NCBI GenBank assembly: GCA_023390875.1
Contig: JAEWCA010000047.1
Coordinates: 1 to 10,751 of the forward strand
DNA: 10,751 bases
Direction of reading: 5' to 3'
DNA from: Actinomycetes bacterium
GTDB taxonomy: Bacteria; Actinomycetota; Actinomycetes; Actinomycetales; Cellulomonadaceae
Shown here: positions 1-6,401 of the stretch, piece by piece
Layout: every line of letters begins with the position of its first letter
Position numbering within the stretch: the first letter of the stretch is position 1
The notes under the pieces: generated by a model
What the model was told of the DNA's origin: nothing
Databases searched by the model: none
The model's input: only the letters and a program-made list of their open reading frames with translations
Translations under genes and position numbers: made by a program

Positions 1-147
1 CAGCCAGACGGCGAGCGCCAGGAACCCGACGCACAGCGCCGCGAGGCCGACGGCGGCCCAGCCCAGCCGGGCGGCCCGGCGCTGCCAGCTCAGCGGCCCC
101 GGACGGGGCGCGGGCGGGTCGTGCGGACCCTCCGCCGGATCAGCCAT
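1..147 (-). CDS. Membrane protein, N-terminal part only (cut by window edge)
   Basis: An open frame starts at ATG (147-145) and runs off the left edge, giving 49 residues. It begins MADPAEGPHDPPAPRPGPLS, a short proline-rich and acidic cytoplasmic head. A basic stretch (WQRRAARLGW, residues 21-30) follows, then a hydrophobic run from about residue 29 to 49 (AAVGLAALCVGFLALAVWL) that looks like the first transmembrane helix. The positive-inside pattern supports a membrane protein with a cytoplasmic N-terminus. I see no clear ribosome binding site before the ATG; the upstream bases contain only the palindrome TGCATGCA (151-158). The function cannot be told from this fragment. It is divergent from the small anchored protein at 305. 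Confidence 0.6.
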   Translation of the reverse strand, partial: MADPAEGPHDPPAPRPGPLSWQRRAARLGWAAVGLAALCVGFLALAVWL

Positions 148-271
148 GTCTGCATGCAACCACTGCACGGGCCCGCCGTCAGGAGCAGCGCGCCGGACGC
201 CGTCTCGTCGGTGCGCTGGTCCGATCGGGTGCAGTCGCCCGGCGCGTCCCGGTGCACGGGTGCCCGCTCAC

Positions 272-277
272 TAGGCT
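272..277 (+). promoter_or_regulatory. Candidate -10 box for the gene at 305
   Basis: TAGGCT fits the actinobacterial -10 pattern TANNNT. It would place the transcription start near 284, about 20 bases before the start codon, leaving room for the GGAGGA ribosome binding site at 295-300. No good -35 hexamer is visible at the usual distance, so this is a tentative call. Confidence 0.3.
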
Positions 278-304
278 CCGAGCGATCGACTCCCGGAGGA
301 CCCG

Positions 305-919
305 ATGCGCACCGCCACCCTCGTCACGACGGCCGTGGCGACGCTCGCCGTCGCCGGAGCCGCCGTCGGCGCGATGATGTGGCCGCGCCCCGACGTGCCC
401 GCGGACCCTGCGGACTGGCCCGTCGAGCAGCTCGTCGCGGACCCCGCGGTGTCGCTGCCGTACGTGCTGCACGCCGACCTGGACGGCACGTGCCCCGGGC
501 TGTCGGTGTCGTCACCGGTGCCCGCCGGCTGGCGGGACGCGCCCGGCGAGATCACGTCCGCCGTGCAGCTCGACGGCACCCATTTCGCGTTCGTGGCCTG
601 TCTCGGGACCACCGACGAGGTGGGCGCGCGACGGTCCGTCGCCGAGAACGTCGGGGTCCAGGACATCCCGGGCTCCGACGGGCACCTGTGGAACCGGGAC
701 GCCACCGTGGTCGAGGGTCCGGCCGGCCAGATGTACCGGGTGGACCGCGCGTTCGGCAGCGACTCGCCGCCGCGGCTCACCGACTGGGTGTTCGACCACG
801 ACGGGTACACGTACGCGCTCGGGTACCTGCACCCCGTCGAGGATGCACGCTTCTACGACGAGGTCGAGGCGATGGTCGCGACCGTCGCGTTCGACGCGGT
901 CCCGCCGCCCACCGCCTAG
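305..919 (+). CDS. Membrane-anchored or secreted protein of unknown function
   Basis: This 204-residue protein starts at ATG 305, with GGAGGA (295-300) four bases upstream, which fixes the start. Residues 5-25 form a hydrophobic segment (LVTTAVATLAVAGAAVGAMM) after MRTAT. It reads as an uncleaved signal anchor, or a signal peptide without a clear AXA site. The remainder is a soluble extracytoplasmic domain with two cysteines (C63 and C99) that could form a disulphide. It has many Asp and Pro residues and an aromatic segment near residues 160-175 (DWVFDHDGYTYALGYLHP). I do not recognise the family. It is the only plus-strand gene here before the convergent ABC operon, and a hairpin at 949-985 separates the two. 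Codon use is like its neighbours, with no sign of transfer. Confidence 0.75.
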   Translation: MRTATLVTTAVATLAVAGAAVGAMMWPRPDVPADPADWPVEQLVADPAVSLPYVLHADLDGTCPGLSVSSPVPAGWRDAPGEITSAVQLDGTHFAFVACLGTTDEVGARRSVAENVGVQDIPGSDGHLWNRDATVVEGPAGQMYRVDRAFGSDSPPRLTDWVFDHDGYTYALGYLHPVEDARFYDEVEAMVATVAFDAVPPPTA

Positions 920-948
920 CCCACCAGCTGGCCCGGCGCCGGACGCGC

Positions 949-985
949 GAGGACGGGCGACCCGGTCACCGGGCCGTCCGTCCTC
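949..985. terminator. Hairpin between convergent genes, probable bidirectional terminator
   Basis: GAGGACGG (949-956) pairs with CCGTCCTC (978-985). Alternatively GGACGG (951-956) pairs with CCGTCC (974-979), closing over the inner stem CCCGG (961-965), loop TCA, CCGGG (969-973). It lies between the stop of the gene at 305-919 and the stop of the permease at 999, so it could end transcription from both sides. There is no T-run, as is usual for high-GC actinobacterial hairpins. Confidence 0.6.
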
Positions 986-998
986 ACCATCCCGCGGA

Positions 999-1838
999 TC
1001 AGATCTTCCGCTCCCGCCGGAACAGCGACCGCGCCCACAGGTACCCCGCGACGCCGATCACCAGCAGCCACGCGACCGCCGTCGCCGCGACCGACCCGTC
1101 GAGCCCGGCACCGCCGGCCAGCAGGCCGCGGACGGTCTCGATGATGGGCGTGAACGGCTGGTGCTGGGCGAACCACTGCACGGGCGTCGGCATGGTCTCG
1201 ACGGGCACGAACCCGCTGCCGAGGAACGGCAGGAGCAGCAGGATCATCGGGGTGTTGCTGGCCGTCTCGACGCTCTTCGCGTTGAGGCCCATCGCGACGC
1301 ACAGCCACGCGAGCGAGAACGCCAGCAGCACGAGGATCCCGGCGAGCGCGAGCCAGTCGAGCGCGTCGGCGTCGGGCCGGTAGCCCATCGCGAACGCGGC
1401 GGCCAGCACGAGCACCAGCGCGAGGATGCCCTGCACGACGGTGCCGAGCACCTGCCCGGACAGCACGGACCCGGGCGAGATCGCCATGGTCTTGAACCGG
1501 GCCATGATGCCGCCGTACGCGTCCATCGCGGCGCTGATCGCCACGGACTGCCCGGCGCCGACGATCGTGATGACCAGGAGCGTGGGCGTGAGGTAGTCGA
1601 GGTACGCGGCGCGCGCCTCGGCACCGGGTGCGGCGCCCGGGTCGACGCCGGCGCCCAGGGCACCGCCGAACACGTAGACGAACAGCACGAGCATGACGAG
1701 CGGGCCCAGCACCATGAACATCGTGAGGCCCGGGTACCGCACGGCTCGCAGCAGGTTGCGGCGGAGCATCGTGCGGACGTCGGCGATCGGCCGGGGCCGG
1801 GCGACGGCCGTGGGAACGGGGGTGGCGACGGTGGTCAT
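999..1838 (-). CDS. ABC-2 type transporter permease, DrrB-like
   Basis: This 279-residue polytopic membrane protein is the membrane half of an ABC exporter, working with the ATPase encoded just upstream. About six hydrophobic segments are visible, near residues 38-60, 85-105, 124-150, 161-182, 197-213 and 250-269. Typical ABC-2/DrrB features include [20 protein letters not shown] (109-128) after the second helix and [20 protein letters not shown] (221-240) before the last helix. The C-terminus is basic (RRERKI). The ATG (1838-1836) overlaps the ATPase stop codon as ATGA, so translation is probably coupled. AGGAG of the ribosome binding site lies inside the ATPase gene (plus-strand ctcctt, 1847-1852). 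The substrate is unknown: daunorubicin is only the name-giving substrate of the family, and a lipid, peptide or antibiotic are all possible. Confidence 0.9.
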   Translation of the reverse strand: MTTVATPVPTAVARPRPIADVRTMLRRNLLRAVRYPGLTMFMVLGPLVMLVLFVYVFGGALGAGVDPGAAPGAEARAAYLDYLTPTLLVITIVGAGQSVAISAAMDAYGGIMARFKTMAISPGSVLSGQVLGTVVQGILALVLVLAAAFAMGYRPDADALDWLALAGILVLLAFSLAWLCVAMGLNAKSVETASNTPMILLLLPFLGSGFVPVETMPTPVQWFAQHQPFTPIIETVRGLLAGGAGLDGSVAATAVAWLLVIGVAGYLWARSLFRRERKI

Positions 1839-2647
1839 CGGACGTTCTCCTTCTCGTCGGCCGGGGTCTCGTCCTCGGCAGCGTTGTCGGATCCGGTGGG
1901 CGGTTCGGTGAGTGCGAGGAAGACGTCGTCGAGCGACCCGGCGTCGTGCACGGCCTTGAGCTCGTCGGGCGTGCCCTCGGCGACGATGCGGCCGGCGTTG
2001 AGCACGGCCACCGAGTCGGCGAGCTTGTCGGCCTCCTCGAGGTACTGCGTGGTGAGCAGGATCGTGGTGCCGCCGTCGACGAGGGCGCGCACCTCCTCCC
2101 ACAGCGTGCGGCGGCTGCGCGGGTCGAGGCCGGTGGTCGGCTCGTCGAGGAACACGACCGACGGCGCCCCGACGAGGGTCATCGCGAGGTCGAGCTTGCG
2201 CTTCATGCCGCCCGAGTAGGTCGCGACGGGCTTGGCGGCGGCGTCGGTGAGCCCGAACCGGTCGAGCAGCTCGGTGACTCTGGCGCGGCCGGCGCGGCCG
2301 AGGTGGTTGAGGTCGGCCATGAGGCGCAGGTTCTCGGTGCCGGTGAGCAGCTCGTCGACGGCCGTGATCTGCCCGGTCACGCCGATCGACGCGCGGACGG
2401 CGTCGGGCTCGCGGGCGATGTCGTGGCCGGCGATGCGGACGGTGCCGGCGTCGGCCTTGAGGAGCGTGGACAGGACGCCGACGGTCGTGGTCTTGCCGGC
2501 GCCGTTCGGGCCGAGCAGCGCGGTCACGGTGCCGGCGGGGACGACCAGGTCGACGCCGTCGAGCACGAGCTGGTCGCCGGACTTGGAGCGGTAGGTCTTG
2601 CGCAGGCCGGCGACCTCGATCGCGGGCCCGCGGGTGGCGCTGGGCAT
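1835..2647 (-). CDS. ABC transporter ATP-binding protein, DrrA-like
   Basis: This 270-residue ATPase powers the ABC-2 exporter and acts on the cytoplasmic face of the membrane. Walker A is GPNGAGKTT (46-54), the Q-loop glutamine is Q93 ([14 protein letters not shown]), the signature is SGGMKRK (145-151), and Walker B is VVFLDEP with catalytic Glu 169. The switch position reads TTQYLEEAD (199-207), with Gln 201 where many ABC proteins have His, as is common in DrrA relatives. The C-terminus has the family's short helper motif [14 protein letters not shown], followed by an acidic, probably disordered tail (about 248-270). The start at 2647 is set by AAGGAG (plus-strand ctcctt, 2654-2659), six bases before the ATG. 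The frame stays open further upstream, but only antisense to DUF4097-gene codons, so the longer version is rejected. It lies 59 bases after the DUF4097 gene. Confidence 0.93.
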   Translation of the reverse strand: MPSATRGPAIEVAGLRKTYRSKSGDQLVLDGVDLVVPAGTVTALLGPNGAGKTTTVGVLSTLLKADAGTVRIAGHDIAREPDAVRASIGVTGQITAVDELLTGTENLRLMADLNHLGRAGRARVTELLDRFGLTDAAAKPVATYSGGMKRKLDLAMTLVGAPSVVFLDEPTTGLDPRSRRTLWEEVRALVDGGTTILLTTQYLEEADKLADSVAVLNAGRIVAEGTPDELKAVHDAGSLDDVFLALTEPPTGSDNAAEDETPADEKENVR

Positions 2648-2706
2648 GGCTGTCTCCTTCGAGCGGGTGGTGGGCGTGCTGATGTCACGTGCGGGAAGGC
2701 TGCGGT

Positions 2707-3549
2707 TCAGCCGAGCGGGCGCCGGACGACGATGTCGCCGTAGCTCGTGCTGGCGCGGACCTCGACGGTCCGGTCGTTCTCGTCGGGGCCCGTCGCGCCC
2801 TGCAGGCTGTTGCGGACGGAGCCGTGCTGGGACGACGCGTCGATCCAGGCGGCCGTGCCCTCGGGCACCCCGACCTCGATCGGGCCGAACGCGTTCTCGA
2901 GCTGGACCGTGCCGCCGACGGCCTGCTCGACGCGGATGCCGGCGTGCGCGGACTTCGCCGTCGTGTCGCCGAGCGACCGGTGGACGGTGATCGCGCCGTG
3001 CGCGCCGTGGATGCGCAGGGTGCCGGCCGACTCGCCGACCTCGGTGTACCCGTTGGTGCACTTGATGGTCGCGTCGCCGACGAGCTCGCGGATGCGCACG
3101 CCGCCCGCGCTGGAGACGACGTCGGTCGGGCCGAGCGCACGGCCCACGACGACGTTCCCGGCCGACGCGCGCAGCTCGGCGCGGCCCGCGACCTCGTCGA
3201 CCCACACGTCGCCGGCCCGGCTCGTGAACACGCAGCTCGCGAGGCGCCCCTGCGTGTACAGGGAGCCGAGCGCGCTGCCCTGCAGGGCCGACCCGGTCGG
3301 CACCTCGACGGTGATCTCGACGGACGACTTCGACAGGTAGCGCCACCGGGCGCTCATCGAGACGGTGAGGGCGCCGTCGTGGAAGTCGACGCGCGTGTCG
3401 TCGGCGGCCTTGACGTCGCCGGACTTGGTCGGGTCGGCCGGTGCGACCGTCACGACGGTGTCGGCGCGGTCGGTGGCGACGACGTTGACGGTGGCGACGG
3501 CCACGTCGACGGTCGCCGTGATCGGTTCCGGGGTCGCGAAAGCAGGCAT
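2707..3549 (-). CDS. DUF4097 family beta-strand repeat protein
   Basis: This 280-residue protein starts [20 protein letters not shown]. It has no signal peptide or transmembrane segment, so it is predicted to be cytoplasmic. From about residue 90 to the end it is a run of short beta-strand repeats with the pattern small-G-x-V-x-V (for example [20 protein letters not shown], then [20 protein letters not shown] and [10 protein letters not shown]). This is typical of DUF4097 beta-helix or adhesin-like proteins. The molecular role of the family is not established. The start is supported by GAGGA (plus-strand tcctc, 3556-3560), six bases before the ATG. It lies 53 bases after the RHH regulator and 59 bases before the ATPase, all on one strand. 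I infer a sensor or scaffold role for the exporter or regulator; that is a guess from position only. Confidence 0.88.
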   Translation of the reverse strand: MPAFATPEPITATVDVAVATVNVVATDRADTVVTVAPADPTKSGDVKAADDTRVDFHDGALTVSMSARWRYLSKSSVEITVEVPTGSALQGSALGSLYTQGRLASCVFTSRAGDVWVDEVAGRAELRASAGNVVVGRALGPTDVVSSAGGVRIRELVGDATIKCTNGYTEVGESAGTLRIHGAHGAITVHRSLGDTTAKSAHAGIRVEQAVGGTVQLENAFGPIEVGVPEGTAAWIDASSQHGSVRNSLQGATGPDENDRTVEVRASTSYGDIVVRRPLG

Positions 3550-3602
3550 GGTGGGTCCTCGTGTCCTGGTGGCCCTGCCGGGGCGGGATGTGCGTGCTGC
3601 GG

Positions 3603-4121
3603 TCAGCGCACCCAGCCGGTCAGGCGACCGGAGGTGCTGGTGCTGCGGTTCTGCGCGGGGGCGGGTGCGGGTGCGGCGGGCTGGAGCGCGGCCGCGACGG
3701 CCCTGACGAGCCAGGTGTTGACGGACACGCCCTCGCGGGCCGCCGCCTCCTCCACCTGGGCCTTGAGCTGGTCGGGGAGCCGGAGCGTGGTGCGGGTCGT
3801 GCTCACGTCGTCGGGGTCGAGCAGCGCGGGGCGCGACGGCTCGACGACCACCGGCGCGGCGTCCTCGAACACCGAGGCGGGGGCGGGCGTGACGACGAAC
3901 TCCGGCTCGCGGCCCCGGAGCCGCACGTCGACCGAGCCGGGTGCGAGCTCGGCCGTGATCTCGTTGGCCGCGGTCGACAGCGCGTCGAGCAGGACGAGCC
4001 GTGCGGCGGCGTCGAGCGGGGCCGTCAGGCGGTCGGCGAGCTCGCGTGCCTCGTCCCCGCCGGCGGCGGCTGCGATGGCGAGCTGGTGCTGCAGCTCGTC
4101 GACATATCGCGTCAGATCCAT
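3603..4121 (-). CDS. Ribbon-helix-helix transcriptional regulator (HicB/Arc-like C-terminus)
   Basis: This 172-residue protein is the first gene of the DUF4097/ABC operon. Residues 107-146 form a classic RHH fold: a strand with alternating side chains (TRTTLRL, 109-115), then helix 1 ([16 protein letters not shown]) and helix 2 ([14 protein letters not shown]). RHH proteins bind DNA as dimers through the paired strands. The N-terminal part (1-60) is helical and may sense a signal or oligomerise. A low-complexity Pro/Ala linker (147-157) leads to a basic tail ending GRLTGWVR. Annotation pipelines often call such proteins HicB-family antitoxins, but there is no HicA-like toxin beside it, so a repressor of its own operon is more likely. 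The ATG at 4121 has no ribosome binding site; a -10 box ends six bases upstream, which suggests a leaderless mRNA. The palindrome in its promoter is the likely binding site. Confidence 0.85.
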   Translation of the reverse strand: MDLTRYVDELQHQLAIAAAAGGDEARELADRLTAPLDAAARLVLLDALSTAANEITAELAPGSVDVRLRGREPEFVVTPAPASVFEDAAPVVVEPSRPALLDPDDVSTTRTTLRLPDQLKAQVEEAAAREGVSVNTWLVRAVAAALQPAAPAPAPAQNRSTSTSGRLTGWVR

Positions 4122-4127
4122 GACGCC

Positions 4128-4157
4128 ACTATGACACCACCAGTGGTGTCACCGCAA
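4128..4157 (-). promoter_or_regulatory. Promoter of the RHH/DUF4097/ABC operon
   Basis: Read on the minus strand, -35 is TTGCGG (4157-4152) and -10 is CATAGT (4133-4128), with an 18-base spacer. The -10 box ends six bases before the ATG, so the first transcribed base is about the A of the start codon. That implies a leaderless transcript and agrees with the missing Shine-Dalgarno sequence. The match to consensus is moderate: 4 of 6 at -10, and the conserved TTG at -35. Confidence 0.5.
4132..4151. promoter_or_regulatory. Perfect palindromic operator overlapping the -10/-35 spacer
   Basis: TGACACCAC (4132-4140) and GTGGTGTCA (4143-4151) are exact inverted copies around a 2-base centre. The site fills the spacer of the predicted operon promoter and overlaps the -10 box, the usual place for a repressor to block RNA polymerase. 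Short palindromes built from 5-9 base half-sites suit RHH dimers. Binding of the product of the gene at 3603-4121 is inferred, not shown. Confidence 0.6.
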
Positions 4158-4163
4158 GTGCTC

Positions 4164-4192
4164 TGGTGTCACGGATGACGTCGGATGGTGTC
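4164..4192. repeat. Two further TGGTGTC half-sites upstream of the operator
   Basis: TGGTGTCAC at 4164-4172 repeats the right arm and next base of the palindrome (4144-4152) exactly, 20 bases further on. TGGTGTCG at 4186-4193 follows another 22 bases away. Spacing near two helical turns puts them on about the same face of the DNA, as expected for cooperative binding. Confidence 0.45.
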
Positions 4193-4263
4193 GCTACGGC
4201 GTGTCGACCGTAAAACTGCAGGTCAGCCGGATGACGCCCCCGCCAGCCGGGCCGCCCGCTGTC

Positions 4264-4302
4264 GACACCACTGGTGCCACCGTGGCACCACGGCGGTGTC
4301 AC
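4264..4302. repeat. Second inverted-repeat cluster at the GNAT gene stop
   Basis: TGGTGCCAC (4272-4280) and GTGGCACCA (4282-4290) are perfect inverted copies around one base. They are flanked by GACACCAC (4264-4271) and CGGTGTCAC (4294-4302), which are the same half-site as in the RHH operator. The cluster begins in the last bases of the GNAT gene and covers its immediate downstream region. It may be a distal operator for the RHH operon, or a terminator hairpin for the GNAT gene (8-bp stem with a 3-base loop), or both. Confidence 0.45.
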
Positions 4303-4997
4303 GCAGGCGTCTGCACCATGCCGAACACCACGGTGCGCCGGACCTCGAACCCGAGCGAGCGGTACAGCCGGATGGCCCGCTCGTTCTGCGCGGACGCGTG
4401 CAGGAACGGCACCTCGCCCCGCTCGCGGATGCCGTGCGCGACCGCGAGCACGAGTCGCGTCGCGAGCCCCTGGCCGCGCACCTCCTCGTCGGTGCACACC
4501 GCGCTGATCTCGGTCGCACCGCCCGGCCGCAGCCGCTCGCCCGCCATCGCGACGAGCCGCCCGTCCCGCCGGATGCCGCGGTACGTGCCCATGAGGTAGG
4601 TCTCGGGCGCGAACGGCCCCGGCTCGGTGCGGGCGGTCAGGGCGAGCATGTCGGGCACGTCGTCCGCGCCGAGCACCACCGACTCCGCGTCGGGGGCGTC
4701 GGCGACCGCGTCGGTCGCGACCATCTGCACCCCCGGCAGCGTCCAGCCGCGCACCCACCCCGCGGGCAGCTCCTCGGGCGCGTTCGTCACCGGCACCTGC
4801 ACGCCCGGACCGACGAGCGCGGCCAGGTCGGCCCACGCGTCGCGGTCCCCGACGTCCCGCAGGGCCGTGAACGGCGACACCGTCGGGCGGAACCGACGGG
4901 CGCCGCCCGACCCTTCCGACAGGTGCGCGTGGACGCCCGTGAGCGAGAACCACGCGGGGTTGTCGAGGACGTCGTCGAGCGTCAGGTCCGGGTGCAC
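4299..4997 (-). CDS. GNAT family N-acetyltransferase
   Basis: This 232-residue acetyltransferase starts at GTG 4997 (MHPDLTLDDVLDNPAWFSLT). The GNAT domain fills the C-terminal half. The beta-4 strand ATEISAVCTDEEVRGQG (161-177) leads into the acetyl-CoA pyrophosphate loop RGQGLA (174-179), and the later motif is NERAIRLYRSLGFE (205-218). The N-terminal 110 residues are less conserved and may bind the substrate, which I cannot name. The frame stays open upstream to 5243, but that part overlaps the OsmC gene on the other strand, so I reject it. The GTG has no Shine-Dalgarno sequence, and TAGACT (5010-5005, minus strand) ends seven bases before it, pointing to a leaderless start. It lies upstream of the RHH operon on the same strand, with 177 bases and many operator half-sites between. 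Confidence 0.88.
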   Translation of the reverse strand: MHPDLTLDDVLDNPAWFSLTGVHAHLSEGSGGARRFRPTVSPFTALRDVGDRDAWADLAALVGPGVQVPVTNAPEELPAGWVRGWTLPGVQMVATDAVADAPDAESVVLGADDVPDMLALTARTEPGPFAPETYLMGTYRGIRRDGRLVAMAGERLRPGGATEISAVCTDEEVRGQGLATRLVLAVAHGIRERGEVPFLHASAQNERAIRLYRSLGFEVRRTVVFGMVQTPA

Positions 4998-5004
4998 GGC
5001 GCGG

Positions 5005-5010
5005 AGTCTA
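5005..5010 (-). promoter_or_regulatory. Candidate -10 box for the GNAT gene (leaderless)
   Basis: On the minus strand TAGACT matches TANNNT and ends seven bases before the GTG at 4997, so transcription would start at or one base before the start codon. No convincing -35 box is visible in the GC-rich stretch behind it. Confidence 0.4.
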
Positions 5011-5142
5011 GGCCGCGTCGCGGGCCCCCGGACCGCCGACCCGGGCGCCGTCCGGACTGTGGGACGTGGCCGGCGGGTCCCTCGTCCCGACGCGGTGGGG
5101 GCGTCACGCGCGACGCTCCGCGCCCCGTGCGAGGATCGTCCG

Positions 5143-5622
5143 ATGACGACGGACCAGACGGCCCCAGCGCCGACCTCGCAGACGGCTCCGGACGTGACCA
5201 CCAACGCGGGCGACACGCGCCTGTGGGTCGAGCGGACCGGCAAGCGCCGCTACACCGGCCGCAGCTCGCGCGGCGCCGAGGTGCTCATCGGCTCGGTCGG
5301 CGACGAGGGCGCGTTCAGCCCCGGCGAGCTCCTCAAGATCGCGCTGGCCGCGTGCAGCGGCCTGTCGTCCGACTCCGCGCTCGCGCACCGGCTCGGCGAC
5401 GACGTCCAGGTCACCATCAGCGTGAGCGGCATGAGCAACGAGGCCGAGGACCGCTACCCGGCGTTCCTCGAGACGATGGACGTCGACCTGTCGAGCCTCG
5501 ACCCGACCGCCCGCGAGCGGCTCCTCACGGTCATCCACCGGGCCGTCGACCAGCACTGCACGGTCGGCCGCACCCTCGAGGCAGGCGCCACCGTGTCCCT
5601 GACGGTGACCGGGGAGCGCTGA
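5143..5622 (+). CDS. OsmC family protein (peroxiredoxin-like)
   Basis: This 159-residue protein starts at ATG 5143, after GAGGA (5131-5135) seven bases upstream. After a disordered, Thr/Gln/Pro-rich head (1-22) comes the OsmC fold, with the central helix FSPGELLKIALAACSGLSSD (58-77). The two family cysteines are in place: C71 in that helix and C139 in DQHCTVGRTLEAG. In OsmC/Ohr proteins this pair reduces organic or fatty-acid hydroperoxides in the cytoplasm, the first Cys being peroxidatic and the second resolving. The sequence looks more like the OsmC/YhfA branch than Ohr; this is from memory of the motifs. It is divergent from the GNAT gene, and the next gene follows after five bases, so the two probably form an operon. 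An alternative reading of GAGGAT (5131-5136) as a -10 box would make this gene leaderless too. Confidence 0.88.
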   Translation: MTTDQTAPAPTSQTAPDVTTNAGDTRLWVERTGKRRYTGRSSRGAEVLIGSVGDEGAFSPGELLKIALAACSGLSSDSALAHRLGDDVQVTISVSGMSNEAEDRYPAFLETMDVDLSSLDPTARERLLTVIHRAVDQHCTVGRTLEAGATVSLTVTGER

Positions 5623-5627
5623 CGCCC

Positions 5628-6398
5628 ATGCCGATCCTCGACGCCGCGCTCGCGAAGGCCGTCACGATCCCGTCGGCCACCATCCACCAGCACGTCGCCC
5701 AGCTCCGCCGCCGCAACCCGGAGGCCACGCCCGCGCAGCTCGTCAAGCTGCTCGAGAAGGAGTACCTGCTGGTCGTGGCGGGGGCCGGCGGTGCGGTCGG
5801 TGCCGCGGCTGCCGCCCCTGCGGTCGGCACCGGTGTCGCCGTCGCGCTGACGGCGAGCGACGTGGCGACGTTCTTCGGCGCGTCCGCGGCGTTCGCGCTG
5901 GCGGTCGCGAGCGTGCACGGCATCGAGGTCGAGGACGTGGACCGCCGCACGGCGCTGCTCCTGTCGACGATCCTCGGCGAGTCGGGCGCGTCCGCGGTGC
6001 GCGACACCGTCGAGTTCAACGGCGGCAGCGTCGCCCGCCTGCTGCTGACCCGCATGCCGCTCGCGACCGTGAAGAAGGTCAACAGCACGCTGACCCGGAA
6101 GATGGTCCGCACACAGGTCGCCAAGCAGACCGGTGTCGCGATCGGCCGGCTCATCCCCTACGGCATCGGCGTCGTCGTCGGCGTCACGGGCGCCCGCTCG
6201 CTCGGCAAGACCGTGATCAAGGGTGCGCGCGCGTCGTTCGGTCCGGCCCCGGAGTCGTTCCCGCGGGTCATCGAGGTCGCCCCCACGGACACGCGCACGA
6301 TCCTGCCGCCGCCCAAGGGCCCGTCGAGGCTGCGGTCCCTCACGTCGCGCCGCACCACGACGGTCCCCGAGCAGAGCTCGCCGCCCGACGACTCCTGA
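5628..6398 (+). CDS. Hydrophobic conserved-looking protein of unknown function (EcsC-like architecture)
   Basis: This 256-residue protein starts at ATG 5628, five bases after the OsmC stop, with GGGGAG (5611-5616) inside the OsmC gene as a possible ribosome binding site. An amphipathic, charged head (1-45, HQHVAQLRRRNPEATPAQLV) precedes a very small-residue-rich hydrophobic stretch (48-76, AGAGGAVGAAAAAPAVGTG). A second hydrophobic stretch covers about 82-97, and a third Gly/Val-rich one about 169-187. The C-terminus (205-256) is Pro/Arg/Ser-rich and probably disordered. The order of helical head, glycine-rich membrane-inserting segment and the VGTGVAVALTASDV pattern recalls EcsC-family proteins, but I cannot confirm membership. 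Tight coupling to OsmC suggests a role at the membrane under oxidative or envelope stress; this is inference only. Confidence 0.75.
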   Translation: MPILDAALAKAVTIPSATIHQHVAQLRRRNPEATPAQLVKLLEKEYLLVVAGAGGAVGAAAAAPAVGTGVAVALTASDVATFFGASAAFALAVASVHGIEVEDVDRRTALLLSTILGESGASAVRDTVEFNGGSVARLLLTRMPLATVKKVNSTLTRKMVRTQVAKQTGVAIGRLIPYGIGVVVGVTGARSLGKTVIKGARASFGPAPESFPRVIEVAPTDTRTILPPPKGPSRLRSLTSRRTTTVPEQSSPPDDS

Positions 6399-6401
6399 CG
6401 C

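Noticed and set aside
843..2219. Long plus-strand open frame across the permease gene
   Set aside because: Arg/Pro/His/Asp-rich low-complexity translation without a ribosome binding site; the permease on the minus strand explains the region.
1946..2743. Long plus-strand open frame across the ATPase gene
   Set aside because: Its product is Asp/Gly/Val/Ala-rich with no motif, the typical shadow of a high-GC gene on the other strand. The minus strand carries a complete ABC ATPase.
3603..4121. HicAB-type toxin-antitoxin locus
   Set aside because: The RHH domain resembles HicB-type antitoxins, but no small HicA-like or other toxin gene is beside it. The neighbours are DUF4097 and an exporter.
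4209..4220. Plus-strand -10 box TAAAAC (4211-4216)
   Set aside because: No plus-strand gene follows before the convergent GNAT gene, and no -35 is visible. It is more likely just an AT-rich spot.
4272..4290. Plain intrinsic terminator for the GNAT gene
   Set aside because: As a hairpin it has only a 1-3 base loop and no T-run, and its flanks match the RHH operator half-site. It is kept as an operator-like repeat, with the terminator as an alternative.
4998..5243. N-terminal extension of the GNAT gene by 82 codons
   Set aside because: It overlaps the OsmC gene on the other strand, has low-complexity Arg/Pro/Thr content, and would cross the TAGACT box. The GTG at 4997 starts a sensible protein.
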